Positions 45,505 through 54,743 of a DNA stretch of 64,000 nt are shown here, piece by piece. A program made the position numbers and the translations under genes. Numbering within the stretch: the stretch's first letter is position 1; the number at the start of each line of letters is the position of its first letter. The DNA is taken from NCBI GenBank assembly GCA_963783085.1, contig CAWAMJ010000020.1, positions 682,001 to 746,000 on the forward strand, in the 5' to 3' direction. The notes under the pieces are model-generated. The model had not been told where the DNA came from. It made no database searches and saw only the letters and a program-made list of their open reading frames with translations. The stretch is from CAVYUC01 sp963783085. Lineage in GTDB: Bacteria > Bacteroidota > Bacteroidia > Bacteroidales > Prolixibacteraceae.

Positions 45505-48289
45505 TTACGAAACCTTTGATAATTCTTTGGCTGTAAAATCAATTTCTTTACTTAATAAATCTGCAATCTTTTCATATTCCCGTTTATCTAATTCGTCCAT
45601 AGATAAATTATTTTGCGAATATTTTTCAAGATAGTTTTCCACAACGTCGTTAATAAGCTCTTTTGACGCATCATCGCCCATTTGTTTTTTCTTATTTTCA
45701 ACCATCTCAATTATTTCCGGCACATACTCGTTTTTCACGAATTCTGCGAAGGCATCATCGCGATAATTACTTAACTCAACCCAGTATTTTTTTAACGGTT
45801 TACCTTTTATCTTCGAATAAAGCTGGTATTTGCCATTTTCGTATTTAATAAAATTGTAAACAAACCCGAATACCCATGCTTCCAGACTGTGATCTTCTTT
45901 TTCTTCAGGCCAAATTGAGAAATTTTCACGTTCCATTTTTCTTAGCCAGTTAAAATCGATGTGGTGGCATATATTACTAATCTTAATTTCCTTCTCATAG
46001 CCACTCATATCATTTACTGCAAAAACTGGCACAGCAGTTTCCATTCGGTAGCATACAATTTTATTATGAAGACCGGTGGTAACAAAATAGGTATTTTCAG
46101 CATTTATTAATCCACTAAAAGCTTCTTTAAAAGAGGAATCTTCAGTCGGTAAACCAATCACAAAACCCTTATGAATTGAATCCCCAATCCTAAACCCTTT
46201 CATATCATAAGACCACAATGCATTGGATTTTGATAGTAATTTTCTTGCAATTTCGTGCTTTTTGTCATCAGAATAATTTTTTAATATATCATCAATGCTT
46301 TTATTTTTAAATTCTAAAGCCTTTGAGAGCTTTTTTGTATAATTCCAAAAATATTCTTCAATGATGTTTTCTCCCATAGAATAAAAATCATAAAGTTTAT
46401 CATTCAACGGAATATTTTTTTCAATAAAATCGTTAATTACGTAATCCTGCTGATGTGCATAAATACTATGAATTTCTTCTTTATGTAAGTCAATTACAAA
46501 AGTTTTTCTTTTGTCGCTTACATAGTTTTGCATGTTTAACGCACGATTCGAAGCATTTTCTTTAACTTTTAAAAACTTTTGGAGTAAAATTTCTACATTT
46601 CTTTTATGATGATTTACCTTCTCCCTCAATTCATTTAACAGCTTTTGCGCATATTGTCTTCTAAAGATTTCATTTATAATTAACGCCTGATAATTGATGT
46701 TTCCAACTAATTCCTGTTTTGTACTTCTTATTTCATTGCTTTTGAAAATTAATGAAATCCCTTTATTGTTCAATAAATAGTCGACTGCGGCTTTTTTCTG
46801 TAAATCCATATTTTCTTGGATCTTCTTGAATTCTTTTTCTTCAATAATCATTTCATCGAGAAAAATTTTCAATTGACGATCCAAATCTGCCAAAAATTCA
46901 TTGGTATTAGCAACACCACTATCCGTATTTAATATTTCTTTTATTTTATTTTTTAAACCTTTCGTTACTCTGCCTAATTTATTAATATAATTTTCCTTTA
47001 TTGCTGTTCCGAATCTTGCTTAACATGTGTCAGGTAATTCGAAATCAAATTATTCAAATCGCTCACATCGTCAATATCCGGGAACTGAGTATTCGGTTCT
47101 TTTGTAAGTAATGCGTCTATAAGGTAATCATTCCCATCATTTTCTCTTATCGAAGTTTCAGAGCATCAATAAATGTGTTAGCGAGATTTTGAGAAGAATT
47201 TGTTTCTGTTGTAAGATTTGTAATCATTGAAACGATAGCTTTACGGGCATAGATATTACCAAGAGTATTTCCATCGTAGAAAAGCTCGCTTACACCCATT
47301 CCTCCAGCGCAGGCTTTCTTTTGGCCTAAGTCCATAACTCCGTCTGCTATTACGGACTTTACATTGTCATAAGCACTATTAATATTAGCGCTTAGCTCGC
47401 TGGCGCCAGTGAACATTGCCAGACCAATTTGTTCGGAGATTTCTTTAATATCAGATAAGGTTTCTCCTGCTGTGTTTTTATTGTTTACAGTAAAAACAAC
47501 ATCAAAAGGGTTTGTTTTAATTTCAATAGTTTTATCTTGATAAACCAAATCCAGATTCAATTTTCCAACATCTTTTCTCAGCAAAAAGTCCAAATCCTTT
47601 AACGCACCATAACCATTTGGCTTAACATTCTTCATGGAAGGCTCGGATTGCATCGCTGTAAATACATCAGGCAGCACAATGAAAGCAATCGATGTGGTAT
47701 TATTGGCCGTTCCAATAGCCTCTTTTACCAAATAAGCTATATCAATGAAAGTTCCACTTCGCGTTCCTCCCCCTACTGAAAAAACAAAATTTATTTCAAT
47801 GTCTGAGCCTTTTGGTTGAAAGCGGGAAACATCAGAAATGTTAATATTCAGTAGTTCATTAACTTTCGAGGAAACGCTATTTATAATTTGCTGATAATTA
47901 AAATGCAGGGCAAATAGTCCGTTGGACCTAAGCTGCCCAGCACCATTCGTCATCGTTTTTAACATGTTCATTATTCGGGGGCATCCAATCAAAAACTGTA
48001 TTCTTTAGCTTTGTAAATGCAGCGTGAGCACCTTTTACCTGAGTGTAAAGCAATTCTGACTTATTAAAACTCACTTCTTTCTTGTGATTTTTATCTTCCT
48101 CAACAACGTTGTCGCGAATCAAGGTTTTCGTTTCCGTATTGAAATCTGTGTCAATCGATAGAAAACCTATCATTGGTGGGATTTCACCATAAATACTAAA
48201 AAACGTTTCTTTGTATGTAAAAGTGCTGATGCGCCTGTTCCACCGAGACCAATGAACAAGCTTCTTTTAAGGATAATTTTCTTTGCCAT
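45505..48289 (-). pseudogene. Tubulin/FtsZ-like GTPase (Tubulin_2 type), interrupted by frameshifts
   Basis: Starts at ATG 48289 (MAKKIILKRSLFIGLGGTGA). Reading through needs four single-base corrections in short homopolymers: one base missing at 48198-48203, one extra at 47956-47960, one missing at 47156-47158 and one missing near 46998-47002. The result is a continuous 928-residue protein. Motifs: IGLGGTGASAL (about 13-23), TNGAGQLRSNG (about 114-124) and the tubulin signature loop GGGTRSG (173-179; usual form GGGTGSG). Residues about 440-928 are the helical C-terminal half seen in long Tubulin_2 (PF13809) proteins. Alternatively the part after 47026 is a separate 506-residue gene. FtsZ-like families in operons with vWA proteins were described by Makarova and Koonin (2010). 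Confidence 0.75.
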
Positions 48290-48299
48290 AGCTAAAATA

Positions 48300-48708
48300 T
48301 TATAAATATGAAATTTTACCGATTCCGTCTTGACTTTTTATCTCATAAGACTTTCCCCGGATAATTTTATTTGTGAATGGGATAATTTGATAATGCATTC
48401 CTGTATTAATACGTAATTCCCTTTTTCTTATTGGGGATATAATAATTTCATTTGTCCAATATGGATTTACTTCGTATGCGATTTTACCAGCAAACAATTT
48501 TTGCACTTTTTTTGCGGTTGTGCCTGGTGCGTAAAAATAATTTTCTGGCGCTGTGTAGTTTAATTGTTTTTAAGTATGGGGCGTTAATTACAATTTTGCC
48601 TTTTTTCATTTTTTTATAAAAAAGATTCCTCAAAACTGTAAACCAAATTATCATGGTAATAATGATGAAAACAAAAAATATCAATAACCATTTTTTCAGG
48701 GGATTCAT
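48300..48708 (-). pseudogene. Small single-TM protein, frameshifted, first gene of the island operon
   Basis: From ATG 48708 the frame encodes a membrane segment (KWLLIFFVFIIITMIIWFTV, about 6-25) and breaks after about 46 residues. Removing one base from the A5/T5 run at 48567-48571 joins it to a second frame (APENYFYAPGTTAKKVQKLF ... DGIGKISYL), giving 135 residues with the soluble part in one piece. No family recognised. It ends 11 bp before the tubulin-like start, so it is the likely first gene of the operon and could anchor the system in the inner membrane. Confidence 0.6.
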
Positions 48709-48807
48709 GATTATATTGTAAGTTGCATTCCATTCATATATTTTAGTATTTTGAAGTACTTTTTAGATTAAAATGCTTGTTACAAACTTTCATATCATAA
48801 AACAGGG

Positions 48808-48830
48808 TTTGACAGGCGATTGAAAAAATT
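48808..48830. repeat. Right direct repeat of the island
   Basis: TTTGACAGGCGATTGAAAAA followed by ATT, one mismatch from 41826-41848. Here it is intergenic, about 90 bp before the MBL hydrolase start. It looks like a copied end of the DUF3810 gene. Confidence 0.7.
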
Positions 48831-48918
48831 ATAATTTTATCGATATTGAACAGGAATACAGAAGTGAAAGAAAAGTGATAAATGATCGATGATCTTCCGT
48901 TTTCCTAACTTTTTCAGC

Positions 48919-49755
48919 ATGAAACTCATTCCCATTTCCGCCGGACAATTTCATTGCGATGGAGGCGCCCTTTTCGGAGTCATTCCCAAAGTGTTGTGGA
49001 ACAAAAAATATCCGGCGCACAAAGATAATTTCACACCCCTGGAACTGCGTTGCCTGCTCGTGGATTATGGCAGCCGGAAGATTTTAATTGAAACCGGGAT
49101 CGGCAACCATTTTTCAGAAAAATACCTGAAAAACAATGGGGTTTCCGGCGAAAACCAGTTGGAAACAAATCTAAAGAAAGCGGGAATTGCACCGGAAGAA
49201 ATCACCGATGTTTTTCTTACCCACCTGCACTGGGATCATGCAACAGGTGCGGTGAAAAATACAAACGGCGATCTGCATCTTCAATTTCCCAACGCAAATC
49301 ACTGGTGCAGCAAACAACAGTGGGAACATTCCAAAATTTCCAATCCACGCGAGCTGGCAGCTTATCATTCAGAAGTTCTCAATTTCATTTATTCTTCCGG
49401 AAAGCTGCAACTGGTGGAAAAAGAAGGCGAACTTTTTCCAGGGATCGAAGTTCGTTTTTTTGATGGCCACACACCCGGGCAAATGCTTCCGTATATCCGG
49501 TATAAAGGCAAAACTATCGTCTATACTTCCGATTTAATCCCGACAAATGCAAACATCCCGCTTTTGTGGATTGCAGCTTACGATTTAAATCCGGTGAAAG
49601 TAATGGCCGAAAAAGAAAAATTTCTTGAAGAAGCGGCAACTCAAGGTTATGTCCTGTTTTTTGAACACGATTATTACAACATTACTGCAACCATCAAAAA
49701 GGGGGAGAAGGATTTTGAGGTAAACCAACTGAATCCGCTGGTATTTTCGTCATAA
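48919..49755 (+). CDS. MBL-fold metallo-hydrolase
   Basis: The ATG at 48919 (MKLIPISAGQFHCDGG) is preferred over 48889. 278 residues, metallo-beta-lactamase fold: DYGSRKILIETGIG, the zinc motif THLHWDHATG (HxHxDH, about residues 100-107), DGHTPGQM and SDLIPTNA for later ligands, with His in FFEHDY near the C-terminus. Cytoplasmic. The family includes lactonases and thioesterases; the substrate is not inferable. Followed after 10 bp by the ASKHA activator gene. Confidence 0.87.
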   Translation: MKLIPISAGQFHCDGGALFGVIPKVLWNKKYPAHKDNFTPLELRCLLVDYGSRKILIETGIGNHFSEKYLKNNGVSGENQLETNLKKAGIAPEEITDVFLTHLHWDHATGAVKNTNGDLHLQFPNANHWCSKQQWEHSKISNPRELAAYHSEVLNFIYSSGKLQLVEKEGELFPGIEVRFFDGHTPGQMLPYIRYKGKTIVYTSDLIPTNANIPLLWIAAYDLNPVKVMAEKEKFLEEAATQGYVLFFEHDYYNITATIKKGEKDFEVNQLNPLVFSS

Positions 49756-49765
49756 ACATTTGCCA

Positions 49766-51292
49766 ATGAACCAAAAAGTTACCATCAATCTTCAGCCTAT
49801 CGGAAAAAAACTGGTCGTCAACCGCGGAACTCCGCTCATTGATATATTGCACGAATTTGGCGTTGAATTTCCCTGCGGTGGAAAAGGAACATGCGGCCGG
49901 TGCAGGGTAAAACTGCTGAATGGACATTTAAAAGCCGGCGCGGAACAGAAGGGAAAATTGCAGAAACTGGAACTGGATGATGACTGGCGACTCGCTTGTT
50001 TCTGTTCTGCTGATACGGATCTTACGCTTGAAATTACCCAATTTGAAGATATCATTCTGGCCGATAATTCAAAATTCGATTTTAAACCGCAGACTGGTTT
50101 CGGGTTGGCAATAGACATAGGAACAACAACGCTTGTGGCCCAGCTATTAAACCTTGAAAATGGCCAGGTGATAGATGCTGAAGCGGCGATGAACCCGCAA
50201 ACCAAATTCGGCGCCGACCTCATTTCGCGCATTCAAAGCTGCCTCGACGGAAAGCAGCAGGAGTTGCAGTTGGTTATCCGAAGCAAAACCGGTAAAATGA
50301 TTGATTCGATTTTGAGAAAACATCCGGTGGAAATTTCGAAAGTGATTTTAGTGGGAAACACAGTAATGCACCATATTTTTTCGGGTTTGAATGTGCAGCC
50401 GCTTTCATTTTATCCTTTTGAACCCTCCAGTCTGGATGCCCGGCTGTTTTCATCGGAACAACTTGGCTGGAACCTTCCTGAGGCTGCGGAAATCAGGTTT
50501 TATCCTTCCATTGGAAGTTTTGTGGGCAGCGATATTCTGGCCGGAATTGCAGCTACAAAAATAACAGATCGCAGAGAATTCTCAGTTTTAATTGATCTTG
50601 GCACGAATGGCGAAATCGTGGTTGGCAATCGCGACAAAATTATTTGTGCTTCCACGGCTGCCGGACCAGCTTTTGAAGGTGCAAAAATCAACCAGGGAAT
50701 GCGGGCTGCCACCGGCGCTATTTCGTCTGTAACAGCCTCCCCTAACCCCTCCGAAGGAGGGGGAAAAGACCAACTTAGCTGCCATGTGATTGGAAATGCA
50801 CAAGCTAAAGGAATTTGCGGTAGCGGGTTGATCGATGCCATGGCAGTTCTGCTTCGACAGGGAAAAATCGGTATGTTTGGCGAAATCGAGTCCGGAAAAG
50901 AAAAAATTGAGCTGGCTCCGGATGTGTTTCTTACACAGCAGGATATCAGGGAATTTCAACTGGCAAAAGCTGCCGTTGCCACCGGACTGCAAATTCTGAT
51001 GAACCATTTAAATATAACCTTCGCTGAAATTGATAAAATATACATTGCCGGCGGATTCGGAAACTTTTTGAACATTGAGAATGTCATTCAAACCGGATTA
51101 ATCGAAAGCTCCGAAGAAAAAATCGTAAAACTGGGCAACACTGCTCTTATCGGCGCTAAAATATTTTTATTCGAAGATGAAACTTTCATCCGGAAAATCC
51201 TTCAAAAAACAACCCACCTGAATCTTGAAGCGGATTCGGAATTTCAAAATATTTATGTGGAAAAGTTGATTCTGGGCCAGAACCCGAGATAG
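49766..51292 (+). CDS. Ferredoxin-ASKHA protein, reductive activator of corrinoid enzymes type (DUF4445)
   Basis: ATG 49766 chosen over a TTG 6 bp upstream; 508 residues. N-terminal 2Fe-2S ferredoxin domain with Cys37, Cys43, Cys46 (FPCGGKGTCGRCRV) and Cys78. The DUF4445/ASKHA ATPase domain follows (about 110-505): AIDIGTTTLVAQLL, LIDLGTNGEIVVGN, GICGSGLIDAMA and IYIAGGFGNFLN. Relatives reduce Co(II) corrinoid proteins to Co(I) using ATP. No corrinoid protein or methyltransferase is encoded in the window. Residues about 325-334 (SPNPSEGGGK) come from an in-frame repeat inserted in the gene. Confidence 0.85.
   Translation: MNQKVTINLQPIGKKLVVNRGTPLIDILHEFGVEFPCGGKGTCGRCRVKLLNGHLKAGAEQKGKLQKLELDDDWRLACFCSADTDLTLEITQFEDIILADNSKFDFKPQTGFGLAIDIGTTTLVAQLLNLENGQVIDAEAAMNPQTKFGADLISRIQSCLDGKQQELQLVIRSKTGKMIDSILRKHPVEISKVILVGNTVMHHIFSGLNVQPLSFYPFEPSSLDARLFSSEQLGWNLPEAAEIRFYPSIGSFVGSDILAGIAATKITDRREFSVLIDLGTNGEIVVGNRDKIICASTAAGPAFEGAKINQGMRAATGAISSVTASPNPSEGGGKDQLSCHVIGNAQAKGICGSGLIDAMAVLLRQGKIGMFGEIESGKEKIELAPDVFLTQQDIREFQLAKAAVATGLQILMNHLNITFAEIDKIYIAGGFGNFLNIENVIQTGLIESSEEKIVKLGNTALIGAKIFLFEDETFIRKILQKTTHLNLEADSEFQNIYVEKLILGQNPR
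50736..50764. repeat. Palindromic C/G-rich repeat inside a coding sequence
   Basis: CCTCCCCTAACCCCTCC-GAA-GGAGGGGGA, with stem CCCTCC/GGAGGG. It resembles the nested repeat at 19526-19560 and is read in frame inside the activator gene. Confidence 0.65.
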
Positions 51293-51439
51293 TTCAACCT
51301 TTTCAGCACGCTAATTTTCATTGGCAAAAATAGTACTGCATCCTGCAAAAATCGGTGAAAACATTTTTAGTATTAAATGGTCATATTTACAGTAGGTTAA
51401 AAATGTTGTGAAAATCTGAAAACCAAATAAATCCTAAAA

Positions 51440-53494
51440 ATGAAAAAAGCTTTCGAGGTTAAAAATCCTGATTTTGAGACCAGTCCGTTTACCGGTATGA
51501 CAAAAAACCATTACGTTGAACTCGCGAAATATTTACTGGAACGCGCTTTTACACATATCGGTTCGATAGACGATCCGCTAACTTTTCCACCCGTTCCGGG
51601 GAAAACATATCCGCAGCCCGATGATCCGGACTGGCGCTGGCGATCGCTGGAATTTGAAGCGCTGGAACGGACGTTTACACTTGCCGGGCCGCTGATCTAC
51701 GTCGATCCGGCAACTGAAATCAGGGGCATTAACTTGCGGGAATATTACTGCAAACAATTGTATAATGCTCTCACTCCGGGACACCCGAATTCGCTGCCCC
51801 TGCCTGAAGATTTGCCCGATTCAACCTATCAGTTTACCTGCGAGTTTGGCGGTTTGTTCAAAACGCTGCTGCTGATGCCAGATACAATCTGGTCGCATTT
51901 CACAAAAGAGCAAAAGGATGAAATGGTTATAACCATCTCGAAATGGGGGCACCACCGGACAACGCAAAACAACTGGCGAATTTTTAACATCATTACCCTT
52001 TCATTTCTAAAAAAATACGGGTACGAAATTGACGATGAATTGCTGAAAAGTCATTTGTTATGGGTGGCTTCTTATCATTCCGGTAACGGCTGGTATCTCG
52101 AGCAGACTTACAATTATTACTCAATTAGCCTGTTTATTGTTTACACCACCATTTGGAACCGCGCATTTGGAGACGAGTTTTATCCCGAAATTTCGGAAGT
52201 CATCGAGCGTTCAGCAAAAAAACTGATGGAATCGATTACAAGTTTTTTTGGGCGGGATGGTGACATCAACATGTGGTCGCGCAGCATTTGTTACCGAACA
52301 TGGGTTTCTGGCGCTTTTCCCGTGGCTTTTATGCTGAAGGAAGGATCTCCGCTCGATCCGGGGTTCGCCCGCCGGCTTTGCTCGGGTTCCCTTCTGCAGT
52401 TTGTAACCAAAGAGAAATTTTACCACAACGAAATTCCAAGCCTCGGTTTTTACGGACAAAAGGAATACATGATTCAAAATTACAGTTGCCCTGCAAGTCC
52501 GTTTCTGATGTTTTTACCATTTATTTGCCTTGCCCTTCCCGATGATTCGTCTTTCTGGACGGCAAAAGAAAACGAAGGATTCTGGGAAAATTTGGGTGCC
52601 GGCGCCAAAAAAACAGTTTTGGAAAATCCGGGGCTGGTGCTGGTGAACCGGGGAAAAAGCGGCGCTTCGGAAATTATTCCCGGCAAAGTTTATTACGACG
52701 ATCCCAATTATTCAAAATTGGTTTACAACACTCATTTTCCGTGGGAAGATCACGATCCTGCCGGGGGAACTTCCATGGAGTACAGCTTCCGGAGCCTGGA
52801 CCCGCGTGACGTCCGAGGCGATGACATCAATTTTTATTTAACCGGAATTGCCATCGATAACCTTTCAGAAAAAAACCGGGCTTATTCCATCTCGCAAAGT
52901 ATGGTTTTCAATGGCGTAAGAAATGATGTGATTTACCGGCAGGCAATCATGCGCAAACCACCCAACAACGGGGTTGGTTACATTATCGATTTGGCAGATA
53001 TTATCATTCCCGACGGAATAATCCGTATCGATCGTTCAAGGCTGGCATTTGAACACGAACTGACGCTTGGTCATTTCGGAATACCACATTTCAATGGTGA
53101 AAAAGCGGTTGTAAATCAATTTGAACATGGCGGTAAAAAAGTGATTACTGCATCGGTGAAAGGACGGAGCGTGGCATTGATTGCATACGCCGGCTGGGAT
53201 AGACTGGATTCGGTGGTTCACGCCAACCGGAATGCTGAAGCCGATGAAAGCACAGTAATTTATGCGTACAAAAAACGGGTGGCAAAAAATCCGGCTATGG
53301 AACTGATGATTTCTGTTTTGTTGCATAAAACAGATGATTCAGGCTGGACAGAAGAAGAGTTGTCGCCGGTTAAAAACATTGAAATCATTGATGTAACCCC
53401 GGCATTCTCATCACTCGGAGCCACAATCACATTGATTAACGACAAAAAATACGATGTTTTTTTCGAAGAAATTGATGGCCACAGAATGAGTTAA
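51440..53494 (+). CDS. DUF2264/GH154 family protein
   Basis: 684 residues without a signal peptide. N-terminal two thirds are an (alpha/alpha)-barrel DUF2264 domain (NPDFETSPFTGMTKNHYVEL, QNNWRIFNIITLSFLKKYG, GDINMWSRSICYRTWVSGA), and the C-terminal third is beta-rich. CAZy GH154 was founded on DUF2264 proteins that are exo-beta-glucuronidases, as I recall. Lack of a signal peptide implies cytoplasmic action on imported oligosaccharides. It is not close to the degradation locus at 1-19 kb, 32 kb away. Confidence 0.85.
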   Translation: MKKAFEVKNPDFETSPFTGMTKNHYVELAKYLLERAFTHIGSIDDPLTFPPVPGKTYPQPDDPDWRWRSLEFEALERTFTLAGPLIYVDPATEIRGINLREYYCKQLYNALTPGHPNSLPLPEDLPDSTYQFTCEFGGLFKTLLLMPDTIWSHFTKEQKDEMVITISKWGHHRTTQNNWRIFNIITLSFLKKYGYEIDDELLKSHLLWVASYHSGNGWYLEQTYNYYSISLFIVYTTIWNRAFGDEFYPEISEVIERSAKKLMESITSFFGRDGDINMWSRSICYRTWVSGAFPVAFMLKEGSPLDPGFARRLCSGSLLQFVTKEKFYHNEIPSLGFYGQKEYMIQNYSCPASPFLMFLPFICLALPDDSSFWTAKENEGFWENLGAGAKKTVLENPGLVLVNRGKSGASEIIPGKVYYDDPNYSKLVYNTHFPWEDHDPAGGTSMEYSFRSLDPRDVRGDDINFYLTGIAIDNLSEKNRAYSISQSMVFNGVRNDVIYRQAIMRKPPNNGVGYIIDLADIIIPDGIIRIDRSRLAFEHELTLGHFGIPHFNGEKAVVNQFEHGGKKVITASVKGRSVALIAYAGWDRLDSVVHANRNAEADESTVIYAYKKRVAKNPAMELMISVLLHKTDDSGWTEEELSPVKNIEIIDVTPAFSSLGATITLINDKKYDVFFEEIDGHRMS

Positions 53495-53529
53495 ACAAAC
53501 ATTGAATCAACATTCTTCCTGATAATTTT

Positions 53530-53537
53530 TACTTTTG
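53530..53537 (+). promoter_or_regulatory. -7 promoter box of ftsX
   Basis: TACTTTTG (TAnnTTTG) lies 25 bp before the ftsX ATG. A TTG at 53502 is a somewhat distant candidate for the -33 element. Confidence 0.35.
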
Positions 53538-53562
53538 CGAAGCGCAATTTATCAGAAAAAAA

Positions 53563-54444
53563 ATGGCAAGAAAACCGAAACCCAAAAGACTTAGAAAAAG
53601 AGTATTCCGTTCGTGGCTTACTTCTACCGTGAGTATTTCCATGGTTTTGCTGATGCTCGGAATCCTGGCGCTGATTCTCATCAATGCCGACAGGTTGTCG
53701 GATTACGTGCGCGAAAAAATTGGGTTCACGCTTGTACTGGATGACGATTTGAAAGAAATTGATGTCGTTCGTTTGCAAAAAACGCTCAATTCCACCGAAT
53801 ACGTAAAATCCACCCGTTATATTGATAAGGAAGAAGCTGCAAAAGAACTGACCGAGGAATTAGGCGAGGATTTTACGGGTTTTTTAGGCTACAACCCATT
53901 GTTTTCTTCTATCGATGTGAAATTAAAGGCGCGATATACCAACAGCGACAGTTTGCTGGTTATTGAAAAAGAATTTCTGAATTATCCGGAGGTAAAGGAA
54001 GTTTACTATCAGAAAGATTTGGTAGCTGTTATCAATCAGAATGTGAATAAAATCAGCATTATTTTGCTGATTGTTAGTGCGCTGATGACTTCCATATTTA
54101 TTGCATTGATCAACAATACGATTCGGATTTCCATTTATTCAGAACGGTTTTCCATAAATACCATGCAACTGGTTGGCGCCACGCGCTCATTTATAAGAAG
54201 GCCTTTTCTGGTACGGGGATTATTTATAGGGATTTACGGAGCACTCATTGCAAATATTATATTAGCTGCGGCGGCTTTTGCTTATCAGAAAGAACTTAGC
54301 GGCATCATTAATTTTGAAGATTTGAAAATATTGGGTTTAGTATTCCTGCTGGTACTTGTTCTGGGGGTGATAATTTCATTTTTATCAACCTACTTTGCAG
54401 TAAACAAATTTCTGAAAATGAAATTTGATGAATTATTTTATTAA
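53563..54444 (+). CDS. ftsX: Cell division protein FtsX
   Basis: 293 residues with the FtsX layout: basic N-terminus, first TM (about 20-42), periplasmic loop (about 45-165, with TLNSTEYVKSTRYIDKEEAA and YPEVKEVYYQ), then three more TMs (about 170-190, 225-248, 262-285). The motif INNTIRISIYSERFSINTMQLVGATRSFIRRPF is typical. FtsX with FtsE controls peptidoglycan hydrolases at the divisome. ftsE is not adjacent, which is normal in Bacteroidota. Confidence 0.92.
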   Translation: MARKPKPKRLRKRVFRSWLTSTVSISMVLLMLGILALILINADRLSDYVREKIGFTLVLDDDLKEIDVVRLQKTLNSTEYVKSTRYIDKEEAAKELTEELGEDFTGFLGYNPLFSSIDVKLKARYTNSDSLLVIEKEFLNYPEVKEVYYQKDLVAVINQNVNKISIILLIVSALMTSIFIALINNTIRISIYSERFSINTMQLVGATRSFIRRPFLVRGLFIGIYGALIANIILAAAAFAYQKELSGIINFEDLKILGLVFLLVLVLGVIISFLSTYFAVNKFLKMKFDELFY

Positions 54445-54453
54445 CTATCTTTG
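54425..54453 (+). promoter_or_regulatory. Internal promoter upstream of DUF3098
   Basis: TTG (54425), 18-bp spacer, TATCTTTG (54446-54453) fits the Bacteroidota consensus. It overlaps the end of ftsX and would give a nearly leaderless mRNA for the gene at 54462. Confidence 0.5.
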
Positions 54454-54461
54454 CCGCTGTT

Positions 54462-54743
54462 ATGAAGAAAAAAGTGGTTAAAAAAGAAAAAGCAACCCAG
54501 GAAGCCAAATTTGCCCTTGGCAAGGAAAATTACAAACTGATGGCAATCGGTTTTGGGGCGATAATTATTGGGTTTATTTTAATGGCAGGTGGCGGAAGCG
54601 ACAATCCGGACGTTTTTAATCCGGATATTTTCAGTTTTCGCAGGTTGACGCTCGCGCCCGTTATTTTACTGGCTGGTTTCATTTTTGAAATCTACGCCAT
54701 CATGAAAAAACCCAAAGACAATTCTAACGAACCCACTCAATGA
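54462..54743 (+). CDS. DUF3098 small membrane protein
   Basis: 93 residues with two membrane segments (LMAIGFGAIIIGFILMAGG, about 26-44; LAPVILLAGFIFEIYAIM, about 63-80). FALGKENYKLM and SDNPDVFNPDIFSFRR are typical of DUF3098, a Bacteroidota family found between ftsX and uppP. It overlaps uppP by 4 bp. Function unknown; context suggests the cell envelope or division. Confidence 0.88.
   Translation: MKKKVVKKEKATQEAKFALGKENYKLMAIGFGAIIIGFILMAGGGSDNPDVFNPDIFSFRRLTLAPVILLAGFIFEIYAIMKKPKDNSNEPTQ

Larger units (their letters stand above)
41826..48830. mobile_element. Putative genomic island bounded by direct repeats
   Basis: About 7.0 kb between two imperfect 23-bp direct repeats. The inside is visibly richer in A and T than both flanks and its main genes all lie on the minus strand, against the + strand genes on either side. 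Removing it would place the DUF3810 stop codon about 90 bp before the MBL hydrolase start, both on the + strand. No integrase or transposase is inside, so the mode of entry is unknown. Confidence 0.5.
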
